From an uncultured Lachnospiraceae bacterium (lineage in GTDB: Bacteria; Bacillota; Clostridia; Lachnospirales; Lachnospiraceae), in contig CANRGZ010000010.1 in the NCBI GenBank assembly GCA_947630295.1, positions 1-36,096 of the forward strand: DNA of 36,096 nt, in the 5' to 3' direction. The translations under genes and the position numbers were made by a program. Position 1 is the first letter of the stretch, and each line of letters begins with the position of its first letter. The notes below the pieces were generated by a model that saw only the letters and a program-made list of their open reading frames with translations, was not told the DNA's origin and searched no databases. Shown one piece after another: positions 25,384 to 35,700 of the stretch.

Positions 25384-26295
25384 ATGTTAAAGAAAATGAT
25401 TGCCAGTATGAAGTATAAAAGAGAAATCCAGCAATCGGGCGTTCGCGTAAGAAAGCCGTTCAAGATTTCCAAACTTCTTTTGTACATCATCGTTGCGGCA
25501 TTGCTTGTATTCACAGCCTTCCCTATGGTGGCGATGGTCTGCCGTGCATTCATGCCACTGGAAGAACTGTATCATTATCCTCCGTATATTTTTGTAAGGA
25601 AACCTACGTTCCAGAACTTCATCGAACTGTTCACATCCCTGAACGCTTCGACGGTTCCCTTTACAAGATATATTTTCAACTCATTGTGGGTAACGATTGT
25701 AGCGGTTGTAACCTCGATTGTTATCTGCTGTATGGGTGCTTACGGTATGGTTAAGCATAAACCGATGGGCGCGGAAGCGGTGTTCACCATCGTTATCGCG
25801 GCGCTCGGTTTCTCCGGCCACGTAACAAAGATCCCCAACTACATGATCGTCAGCGGACTGGGTCTCATCGATACCTACGCTGCTTTGATCGTGCCCAGTA
25901 TGGCGACAGCGTATAACTTCTTCCTTGTGAAGCAGTTCTGTGAACAGCTTCCGGATTCCCTTCTGGAAGCGGCGCGAATTGACGGCGCAAAGGAATTCCG
26001 GATTTTCTGGATCATCGTTATGCCGCTGTTAAAGCCCGCATGGAGTACACTGGCTGTATTCTCCTTCGTATCCAACTGGAACGACTCCTTCTCACCGTTG
26101 GTTTACATCCACAAAGATGCGATGAAGACACTGCCTCTGGCACTGCAGACCATGTCCGGCGGCGCGGGCGTTGTATCCCGTTCCGGTACGGTCGGCGCGG
26201 CTACGCTGCTTACGACGGCGCCTACGATTATCGTATATATGGTTATGAAGGGCCGCGTCATGCAGACCATGACATATTCAGGAATCAAGAGTTAA
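25384..26295 (+). CDS. Sugar ABC importer permease, MalG/UgpE type (pair 1)
   Basis: Partner permease, 303 residues. It has a short cytoplasmic N-terminus, six hydrophobic segments and the EAA loop 'EAARIDGAKEFRIFWIIVMP'. AGGAGGGGAGG precedes ATG 25384. The gene lies 17 bases after its partner and 12 before the NHL gene, in one operon. Length and motifs are normal for the family. Confidence 0.92.
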   Translation: MLKKMIASMKYKREIQQSGVRVRKPFKISKLLLYIIVAALLVFTAFPMVAMVCRAFMPLEELYHYPPYIFVRKPTFQNFIELFTSLNASTVPFTRYIFNSLWVTIVAVVTSIVICCMGAYGMVKHKPMGAEAVFTIVIAALGFSGHVTKIPNYMIVSGLGLIDTYAALIVPSMATAYNFFLVKQFCEQLPDSLLEAARIDGAKEFRIFWIIVMPLLKPAWSTLAVFSFVSNWNDSFSPLVYIHKDAMKTLPLALQTMSGGAGVVSRSGTVGAATLLTTAPTIIVYMVMKGRVMQTMTYSGIKS

Positions 26296-26307
26296 GGAGA
26301 GAAAAAG

Positions 26308-27765
26308 ATGAAAAGAATGAAAAGAGTCATAAGTCTGTTTTTGGCATCTCTGATTGTACTCCTTAGTTGTTCCAATATTGTTATGGCGGATACCACCAAT
26401 TTCATTTTGGACACCGACGGCGAAATGATTCAGATTCCCGAAACCTATACGGTTGTCGGCTCCATTAAGAACTTAGGGGAGTATAATACACTGACAAATG
26501 CCGAGGACTTATATTACTGCGACGGATATCTGTATGTGGCAGATACCGCGAACAACCGCGTATTAAAAATGACCAAAAGCGGTGAAGTTGTGATGGAATT
26601 AAATTCCTTCGTGATCGAAGGCGAAGAATATTCCCTGACTTCTCCGAAAGGTATCTGGGTATCGGAAGAAACCGGAGAAATCCGTGTGGCGGATACCGGA
26701 AACCTGCGTATTGTGTGCTTCAATAAAGACGGCAAAGCCATTGCGATCTACGGCAAGCCGGATTCCGAACTTCTGCAGGACGACAAATTTACATTTGACG
26801 TTGAGAAGGTCTGCGTCAACAACATGGGTTACATGTTTGCGTTAAAGGGCGCGAACCTGATGAAGTTAAGTTCCCAAAATGAATTTCTTGGATACATCGG
26901 TGCTGTTCAGGTCGGATTTGACCTGAAGCGTATGCTGATCAGAACATTTGGTACCAAGAAGCAAAGAGAAGCGACAGAAAAACTGGAGCCCACATCTTAC
27001 AACAACTTCACGCTGGGCGCCGACGGCAACATCTACGGCGTACTTGCGGAAGGCACAAGCGGACAGATCAGACGGCTGAATTCCGTAGGCAACAATACCT
27101 ATCCGGAACTGGCTTATGGCTTCACCTGGATTGATCCGGACACCTATCTGCCGACAGAACCCGCGTTCAATGATATCGCGGTGGATGCGGACGGTATCGT
27201 TTCCGTTATTGATCAGAATACCGGTCTGATTTATCAGTATGATACAGAAGGAAACCTGCTGACCACCTTCGGCGGGATCGGTTCCCGTGAGGGTACTTTC
27301 ACCTCTCCCTGCAGCATGGTTGTAGATGAGGACGGAAGGCTGTATGTACTGGATTACTCCGCAAACAGCATCCAGATTTTTGCACCGACCAACTTTATTG
27401 AGCTGGTACACCAGGCGATCATCCTGCAGGCCGGCGGCTACTATGAAGAAGCCAAGGATTACTGGAACGACGTTCTGGATATCGATGCAAACTATTCGCT
27501 TGCACACAAATGTATCGGAAAGATCCTTTACAAAGAGGGCGATTACAAGACCAGTGCACAACACTACAAACTGGCAAACGACAAGGAAGGCTATTCCAAC
27601 AGCTTTGGTGAAAGAAGACACGGATTCTTCAGAGATTTCTTCTTCCTGATCATCGTTGTAATCTTCGTTCTTGCCTTTGGTGTCGGAAAGCTCTTTGCAC
27701 TTCTCAAGAAGAAAGCTGATACATGGTCGTTTAATATTGAGATGAGAGGAGATATGGACAGATGA
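26308..27765 (+). CDS. Membrane-tethered NHL-propeller / TPR protein
   Basis: Exported protein of 485 residues, function unknown. A signal peptide or anchor covers about 1-28; a Cys21 in 'LLSC' resembles a weak lipobox. Residues about 40-360 are an NHL-type beta-propeller with repeated 'LYVADTANNRVLKM', 'IRVADTGNLRIVCF' and 'LYVLDYSANSIQIF'. About 365-430 forms a TPR pair ('GGYYEEAKDYWNDVLDIDANYSLAHKC'). One membrane helix at about 445-470 is followed by positive residues, placing the propeller and TPR outside the cell. It sits between the permeases and the YIP1 gene and overlaps the latter by four bases. A scaffold or sensor role on the transporter is inferred. Confidence 0.85.
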   Translation: MKRMKRVISLFLASLIVLLSCSNIVMADTTNFILDTDGEMIQIPETYTVVGSIKNLGEYNTLTNAEDLYYCDGYLYVADTANNRVLKMTKSGEVVMELNSFVIEGEEYSLTSPKGIWVSEETGEIRVADTGNLRIVCFNKDGKAIAIYGKPDSELLQDDKFTFDVEKVCVNNMGYMFALKGANLMKLSSQNEFLGYIGAVQVGFDLKRMLIRTFGTKKQREATEKLEPTSYNNFTLGADGNIYGVLAEGTSGQIRRLNSVGNNTYPELAYGFTWIDPDTYLPTEPAFNDIAVDADGIVSVIDQNTGLIYQYDTEGNLLTTFGGIGSREGTFTSPCSMVVDEDGRLYVLDYSANSIQIFAPTNFIELVHQAIILQAGGYYEEAKDYWNDVLDIDANYSLAHKCIGKILYKEGDYKTSAQHYKLANDKEGYSNSFGERRHGFFRDFFFLIIVVIFVLAFGVGKLFALLKKKADTWSFNIEMRGDMDR

Positions 27766-28388
27766 AAGCTTTAAAACTGGCAGCTATTACTTGTTTCCAT
27801 CCCATCGTAGGCTTTAATTACATGAAAAAAGACCGTGATTCAGGTAAACGTTACAATTATCTTCCGGTCGTTGTGATTTTACTTCTGATGGTATTGGTAA
27901 AAATCTTCTCCATGTATGTAACCCACTATCCGCTGAACTCTGTAAACGTCAGAAATGCCAACGTTTTCTCAGAGTGCATGGTAATGGTGGTACCGATTGT
28001 TACCTGGGCGGTTGCGTCCTACGCAATCACCACGATCATGGGTGGAGAAGTGCTTTTCAGAGAGTGTCTGACAGCCTGCTGTTACTCACTGGTACCTTAC
28101 ATAGTCATCAGCATTCCGATGATTGTAATTTCCAACATTCTGGATCAGAATGCGGCGCAGTATTACAATGTTATCTTCGGAGCTGCCTTGTTCTATGTAT
28201 TGCTGCTGTTGTTTATTAACCTGAAAGAAATGAACCATTACACCATTTTCAAAACCATCGGCGTGATCGTTCTTTCTTTGCTGACAATGATTTTGATCTG
28301 GGCCGTGATTGCACTGGTCGGAGCGTTAACCATGCGATTCATCTCCTTCCTGTCAGAAGTAATCCGCGAGATCAGATATAAGATTTAG
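27762..28388 (+). CDS. YIP1-family multi-pass membrane protein
   Basis: Membrane protein of 208 residues with about five hydrophobic helices, fitting the YIP1 family. The start overlaps the NHL gene stop as ATGA, so the two products are probably made in equal amounts and may form a complex. Bacterial YIP1 proteins have no settled function. It contains no transporter EAA loop or ATPase motif. Its place within the sugar-transport operon suggests an accessory role in assembling or gating the permeases. Confidence 0.8.
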   Translation: MKALKLAAITCFHPIVGFNYMKKDRDSGKRYNYLPVVVILLLMVLVKIFSMYVTHYPLNSVNVRNANVFSECMVMVVPIVTWAVASYAITTIMGGEVLFRECLTACCYSLVPYIVISIPMIVISNILDQNAAQYYNVIFGAALFYVLLLLFINLKEMNHYTIFKTIGVIVLSLLTMILIWAVIALVGALTMRFISFLSEVIREIRYKI

Positions 28389-28399
28389 GGGGTGCCGGG

Positions 28400-30649
28400 A
28401 TGAAGAAAAGAATACTTGCATTAGGACTTACCCTCGCGCTCGCTGCGACGATGCTGGCAGGCTGCGGAAGCAAATCTTCCGGAAAAGCTGTAGTACCGGA
28501 GATCGAGCTGAATGAAAAAAGCGCAACCGATATGAAGCCGGATTTCGATGAAAGCGGTTTTGCAGAGGTGGCGGATAACGACCGCTTCGAACTGTATGTG
28601 CAGGAAGAAGGCGCAGGAATCAAGGTCGTTGACAAGGATACCGGAAAAGAATGGATGTCAAGCGCCAGCGCATTTGATTACGCGGAGGACTTTGACAGCG
28701 CAGATCCGGTAGAACCCACGGCGTACGGTCCGGAAGACCGGCCGAAATATGCGGTCAATAACAAATGGCAGCAGAAACTCAACTCCCTGTTTGAAATTTT
28801 CTACACAAACAGAGTGAACGGTTATGGTGCGGTGATCAACCTTTCCCTGCTGGAGATGGATTATACGGTAGAGTACAAGCAGATTGAAAACGGCGTGAGA
28901 GTGCTTTACGATCTGCAGAATGCCTCCATTAAGCTGGCACTGGATTTCTCCCTCAGCGACAGAGGTCTGGTGGTAGAAGTTCCGCAGGAATGCATTGAAG
29001 AAAACGGCGATTATGACATTACTTCGCTGAAGATCATGCCGTACTTCGCAGATGCGCTGGATTCCAACGACGGATACTATTTCTATCCGGACGGCAGCGG
29101 CGCCATCATGGAATTTAAGGATTCCGCACATTATCTGGAAACCGAACTTGCGCTGACGGTTTACGGCGATATCCTGAAATACAAAAACATGCTGAGTGTT
29201 TTTGATGAGGAAGATCCTTCCGTAACCCTTCCGGTGTTCGGCGCCAACATCAATGACAACGGCTTTGTCGGCATCATTGAAGAAGGCGAAGAAGTGGCAA
29301 AGATCAAGGTCAATCCCACCAACTCGGTGATTCCGACCAACGCGCTGTATGCGGAATTCCAGTTCAGGAGATCCTTCAGTGACGCGCGTATCGCAGGAAG
29401 CGGCGTTATGACCTTTGACCAGAAGATCATCGAGAGCCAGAGAAAAATCGAGTACATTTTCCTGGATGAAGGAAAATCCACCTATTCCGATATGGCTGTA
29501 GCCTACAGAGATTATCTGATGAATGACTGCGGCGTAACGGAAAAAGCAGAGACCGATGCGATTCCCCTTTCGCTGGATCTGTTTATGGGTATTTATGAAG
29601 AAGGCATGCTCTTTGATACCTTCAAGACCGTAACGACATTTGACCAGTCACAGACGATTTTGAAAGCCTTAAAAGACGAAGGTGTGGACGATATTCAGCT
29701 GCAGCTGAAGGGCTGGACACACGACGGCTATTTCAGAGATCCGGAAATGTTCCCGCCCAACGGCAAGGTAGGCGGAAAGAGCGGACTGAAGAAGCTGTCT
29801 TCCTATGCGGAAGAAAACGGTGTACAGCTTTCCCTGGAAACCAACCTGATGGAAGCCAATGCGAAGGCCGGCGGTTACAGCGAAAGAAAAGACGTGGTCT
29901 ATCTTGGCAACAAGACGATCTTCCAGAACGGCGATATTTCTATTATGTCTCCCAGCACAGCCCGGAAGAACGCGGACGACTTCCTGGAAGAAGCAGCCAA
30001 GTATGATATCGACGGCGTTTCCTACTATGCACTGGGCGAGTATGTACCGTATAACTACAATGCGGATGATTATATCACCCAGGGACAGGCAGCCGATATC
30101 TGGCAGGATATCTTCCAGACCACGAAGGACAAAGATCTGTTTGTTTCGGTACAGGGCGGCAACAGCTATGTACTTCCCTATGCGGATAAGATCACGGATC
30201 TGACCTACAGGGATTCCGGTTATCTGCTGACCACAAAGAGCGTACCGTTCTATCAGATCGCCGTGCATGGCCTGACAGAGTATACGGGGCAGGCCGCCAA
30301 CTTAAGCAGTGACCTGGAGAAGGAAAAACTGAAATGGGTTGAATTTGGTTATATTCCGTATTTCGAACTGACCTACAGCGGATCGGAAGATCTGATGTAC
30401 ACTGATTATGCAGAGCTGTTCTCTTCCGAATACAAGAGCTGGATCGACGAAGCCTCTGAAATCTACAAGGAATTCAATGAAAACCTGAAGGATGTCTGGA
30501 CTGCGCTGATCACCTCCCATGAGGAAGTGAAGACGGATGTATTTAAGGTTACTTATGACAATGGCAAAGTGGTCTATGTAAACTACAATAATGAAGATGT
30601 TGTTGTCGATGGCGTTACAGTCAATGCAATGGATTATGTTGTAAAGTGA
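28400..30649 (+). CDS. DUF5696 lipoprotein with glycosidase-like barrel
   Basis: Surface lipoprotein of 749 residues: lipobox LAGC with Cys22 as the lipidated residue. The N-terminal half (about 50-350) is beta-rich and resembles the supersandwich domain of some glycosidases ('YYFYPDGSGAIMEF'). Residues about 370-620 look like a TIM barrel ('DDIQLQLKGWTHDGYF', 'VQLSLETNLMEANAKAGGY', 'DIDGVSYYALGEY'). The C-terminal segment ('VTYDNGKVVYVNYNNEDVVVDG') is like the terminal sandwich of glycosidases. I recognise the DUF5696 family. A surface hydrolase or glycan-binding role is inferred; catalytic acids cannot be assigned. It lies between the YIP1 gene and permease pair 2 and, unlike the big binding protein, is clearly membrane-anchored. 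Confidence 0.82.
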   Translation: MKKRILALGLTLALAATMLAGCGSKSSGKAVVPEIELNEKSATDMKPDFDESGFAEVADNDRFELYVQEEGAGIKVVDKDTGKEWMSSASAFDYAEDFDSADPVEPTAYGPEDRPKYAVNNKWQQKLNSLFEIFYTNRVNGYGAVINLSLLEMDYTVEYKQIENGVRVLYDLQNASIKLALDFSLSDRGLVVEVPQECIEENGDYDITSLKIMPYFADALDSNDGYYFYPDGSGAIMEFKDSAHYLETELALTVYGDILKYKNMLSVFDEEDPSVTLPVFGANINDNGFVGIIEEGEEVAKIKVNPTNSVIPTNALYAEFQFRRSFSDARIAGSGVMTFDQKIIESQRKIEYIFLDEGKSTYSDMAVAYRDYLMNDCGVTEKAETDAIPLSLDLFMGIYEEGMLFDTFKTVTTFDQSQTILKALKDEGVDDIQLQLKGWTHDGYFRDPEMFPPNGKVGGKSGLKKLSSYAEENGVQLSLETNLMEANAKAGGYSERKDVVYLGNKTIFQNGDISIMSPSTARKNADDFLEEAAKYDIDGVSYYALGEYVPYNYNADDYITQGQAADIWQDIFQTTKDKDLFVSVQGGNSYVLPYADKITDLTYRDSGYLLTTKSVPFYQIAVHGLTEYTGQAANLSSDLEKEKLKWVEFGYIPYFELTYSGSEDLMYTDYAELFSSEYKSWIDEASEIYKEFNENLKDVWTALITSHEEVKTDVFKVTYDNGKVVYVNYNNEDVVVDGVTVNAMDYVVK

Positions 30650-30658
30650 GGTTAGATT

Positions 30659-31549
30659 ATGTCAGACAAGAGTAAGAAAAAAGAGAAAAAACCGATGGCA
30701 ATGAAGACCCGCAGAAGCATTGAAGGATTTATATTTGTTTTGCCGTGGCTGATCGGCGCAGCATTGTTCTTCATATATCCACTGTTCCAGTCAATCAGAT
30801 ACAGCTTCAGTGAAATGGATTCCCTGGCCGGAACAAAAATGCATTGGGTTGGACTTGCAAACTACTCATACCTGTTTAACAGAAGTACCACATATATCCC
30901 GAAATTCCTGGCGCAGATCAAAAATACCGTAATCAATACGCCGATTACCCTGGTATTCTCTCTCATTATTGCGATGCTGGTTAACCGGGATATGAAGGGA
31001 AAAGGAGCATTCAGAACCATCTTCTTCATCCCCGTACTTCTGGGTACAGGTTTCATCATGGAATCACTCCTCGGTGTTGGCGTAGGAGAGGTTGTTACAA
31101 ACTCCTCAGACTCCATGCTCACCAGTATATTGATGCAGTCGATCGGCGGAACGTTTGCAACCTACGTTACGGAGTTCCTAAGCAGAATCACCATTATCCT
31201 CTGGAAATCCGGCGTACAGATCATTCTGTTCCTGGCAGGTCTGCAGGGTATCTCCTCATCACTGTATGAGGCCTCCCGTGTAGACGGCGCCACCGAGTGG
31301 GAGAACTTCTGGAAGATTACCCTTCCGCTGATTTCCCCTATCATCCTCCTGAATATCATTTATACGATGATTGATTCCTTCACAGATTCTTCGAACGAGC
31401 TGATGGCAGACATCGAAAAGAGCGTTGAAACCGGTACGCTGTGCCGTGGCGCGGCAATGGGCTGGCTGTACTTCGCATTTACCTTTGTCATCTGTCTGCT
31501 GGCAATCCTCGTGATGAAGAAGCTCACATTCAATCAGGGAGAGAGGTGA
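30659..31549 (+). CDS. Sugar ABC importer permease, MalF/UgpA type (pair 2)
   Basis: Second MalF-type permease in the operon, 296 residues, with a charged Lys-rich N-terminus and six hydrophobic segments. The EAA loop reads 'EASRVDGATEWENFWKITLP'. The sequence is clearly different from the 24413 permease, so it is not a recent duplication. GAGGT precedes ATG 30659. No second MalE-like binding protein lies next to it; the gene directly upstream is the DUF5696 lipoprotein, which may take that role. Confidence 0.92.
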   Translation: MSDKSKKKEKKPMAMKTRRSIEGFIFVLPWLIGAALFFIYPLFQSIRYSFSEMDSLAGTKMHWVGLANYSYLFNRSTTYIPKFLAQIKNTVINTPITLVFSLIIAMLVNRDMKGKGAFRTIFFIPVLLGTGFIMESLLGVGVGEVVTNSSDSMLTSILMQSIGGTFATYVTEFLSRITIILWKSGVQIILFLAGLQGISSSLYEASRVDGATEWENFWKITLPLISPIILLNIIYTMIDSFTDSSNELMADIEKSVETGTLCRGAAMGWLYFAFTFVICLLAILVMKKLTFNQGER

Positions 31550-31555
31550 TAAGGG

Positions 31556-32590
31556 ATGGCGAAAAATATTGCAAAAGAATATATGGAAAACAGAGCGGAA
31601 AAGCGCAATGAGAAACGTATCAACAAACAGATGGAGAAGGAAGCCAGAAAACAGCTTCGCGCCATGATCCCCTTAAAGGATCGTATTACCAAGAAGCTGG
31701 TGAAAAAGATCATTATCGCGATTCTGATCTATCTGGTACTGTTTGATCTGGCGTTTGTATTCCTGTATCCCTTTATCACCATGATCATTGATTCTGTCAA
31801 ATCCGAAGCGGATTTGCTGAATTCAACGGTAAAATGGATACCTTCCAGTATTGAATGGTCGAACTACAAGGTTGCCTTTGAAGGCCTGCAGTACTCAAAA
31901 TACATCTGGAACTCGGTATTTGTTACCGCAGTAGCGACCATCGGACACGCGTTCGTATGTTCCTTCATCGGATACGGTCTTGCCAGATATAAATTCCCCG
32001 GCAAGAACCTGATCTTCGTCGGCGTTGTTCTTTCGATGCTGGTTCCGACACAGGTACTGATTTTCCCGCTGTACCAGACATATGGTCAGTGGCATTGGCT
32101 GGATTCTTTCCTGCCGTTGTTGGTGCCTTGTTTCGTAGGATTTGGTTTGAGAGGCGGTTTCTACATCTTCCTGTTCCGACAGTTCTTCCTGGGACTGCCC
32201 TGGGAAATGGAAGAAGCGGCCAGGATCGACGGCTGCGGCTGCTTCAAAACCTTCTTCAGAATCATGCGTCCCATGGCACGTTCTTCCATCCTTGTATGTA
32301 CGGTGCTTTCCATCGTATGGCACTGGAATGATTACTTCGAGCCGAACATTTATCTGAATCAGAGCCCGGAGCTGCTGCTTCTGCCGGCACGTCTTCCGAG
32401 TATGTATGAACAGCTGAATGTTATTTCCAGTGAGGCGGAGAATATCGAACTCGCCAGTGACGTTATTATCAATCAGGCCATTTGTATGGCTTCCACCTTT
32501 ATCGTTATCCTGCCGCTGCTGATTGCGTACATGTTTGTACAGAAGCAGTTCATGGAAGGTGTAGAGCGTTCAGGTCTGACCGGTATGTAA
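31556..32590 (+). CDS. Sugar ABC importer permease, MalG/UgpE type (pair 2)
   Basis: Partner permease of 344 residues, about 40 longer than usual because of a highly charged N-terminal extension (residues 1-55, Lys/Arg/Glu-rich, probably helical) ahead of the first membrane helix. The EAA loop reads 'EAARIDGCGCFKTFFRIMRPM', with an unusual Cys-Gly-Cys. GAGAGGTG precedes ATG 31556, six bases after the partner gene. It closes the near-contiguous part of the operon. Confidence 0.92.
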   Translation: MAKNIAKEYMENRAEKRNEKRINKQMEKEARKQLRAMIPLKDRITKKLVKKIIIAILIYLVLFDLAFVFLYPFITMIIDSVKSEADLLNSTVKWIPSSIEWSNYKVAFEGLQYSKYIWNSVFVTAVATIGHAFVCSFIGYGLARYKFPGKNLIFVGVVLSMLVPTQVLIFPLYQTYGQWHWLDSFLPLLVPCFVGFGLRGGFYIFLFRQFFLGLPWEMEEAARIDGCGCFKTFFRIMRPMARSSILVCTVLSIVWHWNDYFEPNIYLNQSPELLLLPARLPSMYEQLNVISSEAENIELASDVIINQAICMASTFIVILPLLIAYMFVQKQFMEGVERSGLTGM

Positions 32591-32660
32591 TTTGTATCAG
32601 CGTTTGAGTGAATGCGCCAAAAAGCGGTTCATTCATCAGAAAATTACATAAGTTCATAAA

Positions 32661-32698
32661 AATCTGCAGGCTTGCATATCGCTACAAGCCTGCAGATT
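32661..32698 (+). promoter_or_regulatory. Strong hairpin before the GH106 gene (terminator or attenuator-like)
   Basis: AATCTGCAGGCTTG (32661-32674) pairs perfectly with its complement at 32685-32698 around a ten-base loop. It is followed by ATTATAAAG rather than a T-run, and the ribosome site of the next gene starts within about ten bases. It could reduce read-through, protect the 3' end of the transporter mRNA, or mark RNA processing. Confidence 0.7.
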
Positions 32699-32715
32699 AT
32701 TATAAAGAGGTTTGT

Positions 32716-35700
32716 ATGAAGAGTCGTTTAGAAAATTGTGAAAATCTGCTTTCTCCCGTGGAATTTAAAAATCCCGGCAGCGCGTACAGAGGCGCGCCCT
32801 TTTGGGCGTGGAATACGAAGCTGGAGGGGAAAGTATTAAAAGAACAGCTTCCTGTGTTTGCGGAAATGGGCTTTGGCGGCTATCATCTGCATTCGAGAAC
32901 GGGGCTGGATACGCCGTATCTGGGCACGGAATTTATGAAAATGGTAGAAATGTGCGCGGCGTATGCAAAAGAAAACGGAATGAAATGCTGCTGCTATGAT
33001 GAAGACCGGTTTCCTTCCGGCGCAGCCGGCGGACTGGTGACTGCGGATGTAAGAAACCGTCAGCGCCAGCTGGTGTGGACCACGGAAAATGTGGAATCTT
33101 TGGAGGAACGGACGGCTTCAAAACGGGCCTGCGGGGATTATTATCTCGGTACCTATGCAATCCTGCAGCGTCCGGATGGCAGAATAGCTTCTTATAAAAG
33201 ACTGAAAAAACAGGAATCGCCGGAAGAAGGGGCGCAGGTCCGATACGCATGGGTGAGCATTGCCAAACCGGAACCGTGGTTTAACAATCAGACCTATGTG
33301 GATACCATGTACAAGCCGGCGATTGATGCGTTTATTGCAAAGACCCACGCCCATTATTTTGACAAAGTGGGCGCCTACTTCGGCGAAACCATTCCCTCTT
33401 TCTTTACGGATGAGCCGAAGGTATATTATAAAAAGACTTTAAAGGATCCCTGGGACGGTTCCGAAGTGCGGATGCCCTGGACGGATGATTTTCCGGAAAC
33501 CTTTCTGCAGAAGTACGGTTTTGATATTCTGGATGCGCTGCCGGAACTGTTTCTGGAAGGGCCGATGGAAGGCCCTTCTGCCGCCCGGTATTTTTATCAC
33601 AGGCATATTCTGGAACGGTTCTGCGAAGCCTATTCCGAAAATATTGGCGCCTGGTGCGATGCGCATCAGGTGGCGCTGACGGGACACATGGTCAAGGAAA
33701 ATAAGCTGTCCAGTCAGGCAACCTCCGCCGGAGAGGTAATGGCGCCGTTGTCGTCCTTCGGGATTCCCGGTATCGATATGCTCTGCGATGCAAGAGAGTA
33801 TACCACCGCCAAGCAGACCCAGTCCGTGAAGGATCAGTATGGCAGGAAACAGATGCTGAGCGAGCTGTATGGCGTAACCAACTGGAATTTTGATTTCCGG
33901 GGGCACAAGCTGGCCGGCGACTGGCAGGCGGCGCTGGGGGTCAATTTCCGTGTACCCCATCTGGCATGGATGTCCATGCGGGGTGAATCCAAACGGGATT
34001 ATCCGGCTTCCATTTTTTACCAGTCTCCCTGGTATGGAAAATATCATTTGATCGAAGACCACTTTGCCCGGGTGAATATGGCCATGAGCCGGGGAAAACG
34101 GCAGGTAAAGATCGGCGTCATACATCCGGTGGAAACCAGCTGGCTGCACTGGGGTGCGGACAGTGAGAAAAAGAGCGTATTGAAAGCCATGGATACCGCA
34201 TTTAAATCCGTTACGGCGACGCTTTTGTTTGCGCAGCTGGATTTTGATTTTATTTCCGAGGCACTGCTGCCGAAGCAGTTTTCCGGAATCAGCGAAAACC
34301 GAACGCTGCAGGTAGGGGAAATGGCGTACCAGGTGATTGTAGTGCCGTCCTGTGAAGCTCTTCGGCAGAGTACAAAGCAGATTTTAGATCAGTTCCTGGC
34401 CCGGGGCGGCAGCGTGATACTGCTGGGGAAAACACCGTCCTTTTCCGATGGGAAACCATTTGCCCCGGAGGCATTTGCTTCTTATGCATTTGCGGAAGAT
34501 GAACCGGCGCTGCTGGCGCTTCTGGCAGAGTACCGGGATTTTGAAATTCGTCAGCCGGACGGCAGCCTTTCCGGACAGTTTCTGGTGCAGCACCGGAAAG
34601 AGGAAGGGCAGGAATGGTTCTTTATCGCCAACGGCCGGCGGGCGGTTTCTGATGAAGCAGCGTATCCGGTGGAAATCCGGATATGCGCGGAACGGATCCC
34701 TTACCGCTATGATACGCTTACCGGCAGGATTTTCCCGGTGGAATACAGTAAAGAGAAGGGAATCTGCATTCGCATGACGCTGCGGCAGCATGACAGCCTG
34801 CTGCTGTGCCTGCGGGATGAAGCGCTGCCGGATGCGATGCTGTGCAGGCCGGAAGAAGTAAAAGCGGAACCGGCAGAAGCGGCGGCAGTACCGGAGCGGG
34901 TGCCTGTGACTTTGTCAGAGGACAACTGTTTGCTGCTGGATCAGTGTACATATCAGCTGGATGAAGGACCTGTGCAGGAAAAGGAAGAAATTCTGCGCAT
35001 CGGAGAGCGGCTGGGAGAACTTTTGCAGCTGCCGCAGGATGGCGGCAGATGTGCCCAGCCCTGGACCATGGAAAAGGAAGCCTGCAGCCATCGGGTGATA
35101 CTGTACTTTCCGGTGCGAAGCCGGATGCCTCTTTCCGGAGCGTTTCTGGCGCTGGAGGAAGCGAAAAGCGCAGAAATTCGCTTAAACGGCGTGCCGGTAC
35201 CCGTAAAGACCGACGGATACTATACCGACCGTGCCATTGAAAAAGTACCGCTTCCGCCGCTGCAGGCCGGAGAGAATCTGCTGGAGGTGACTCTGCCCTG
35301 CGGAAAGGATCATCTGCCGGAGGCCTGCTATCTGCTGGGTTCTTTTGGCGTTTTCCGGGACGAGGGCGGATTTGTGCTGGATCAGGCGCCGGAAACCCTT
35401 GCTTTTGGCGATATCGTCGGACAGGGACTTCCCTTTTACGGCGGCAATATTACCTATCATCTGCCTTATACGGCCGAAAGGAAAGAAGATGTGCTGGTCA
35501 AAGCGGATACCTACCGGGGTTCGCTGATTTCGGTGACACTGGACGGCGCCCCCGCAGGGGAAATCATATTTGATCCCTATACGCTGCGGCTGCGGTCAGT
35601 GCGGTCAGGCCCGCATGACATCGCATTGACGCTGTACGGCAACCGGGTCAATACCTTCGGGCCGCTGCACAATGCCATGCAGCCGCTGAAGTGGGTGGGA

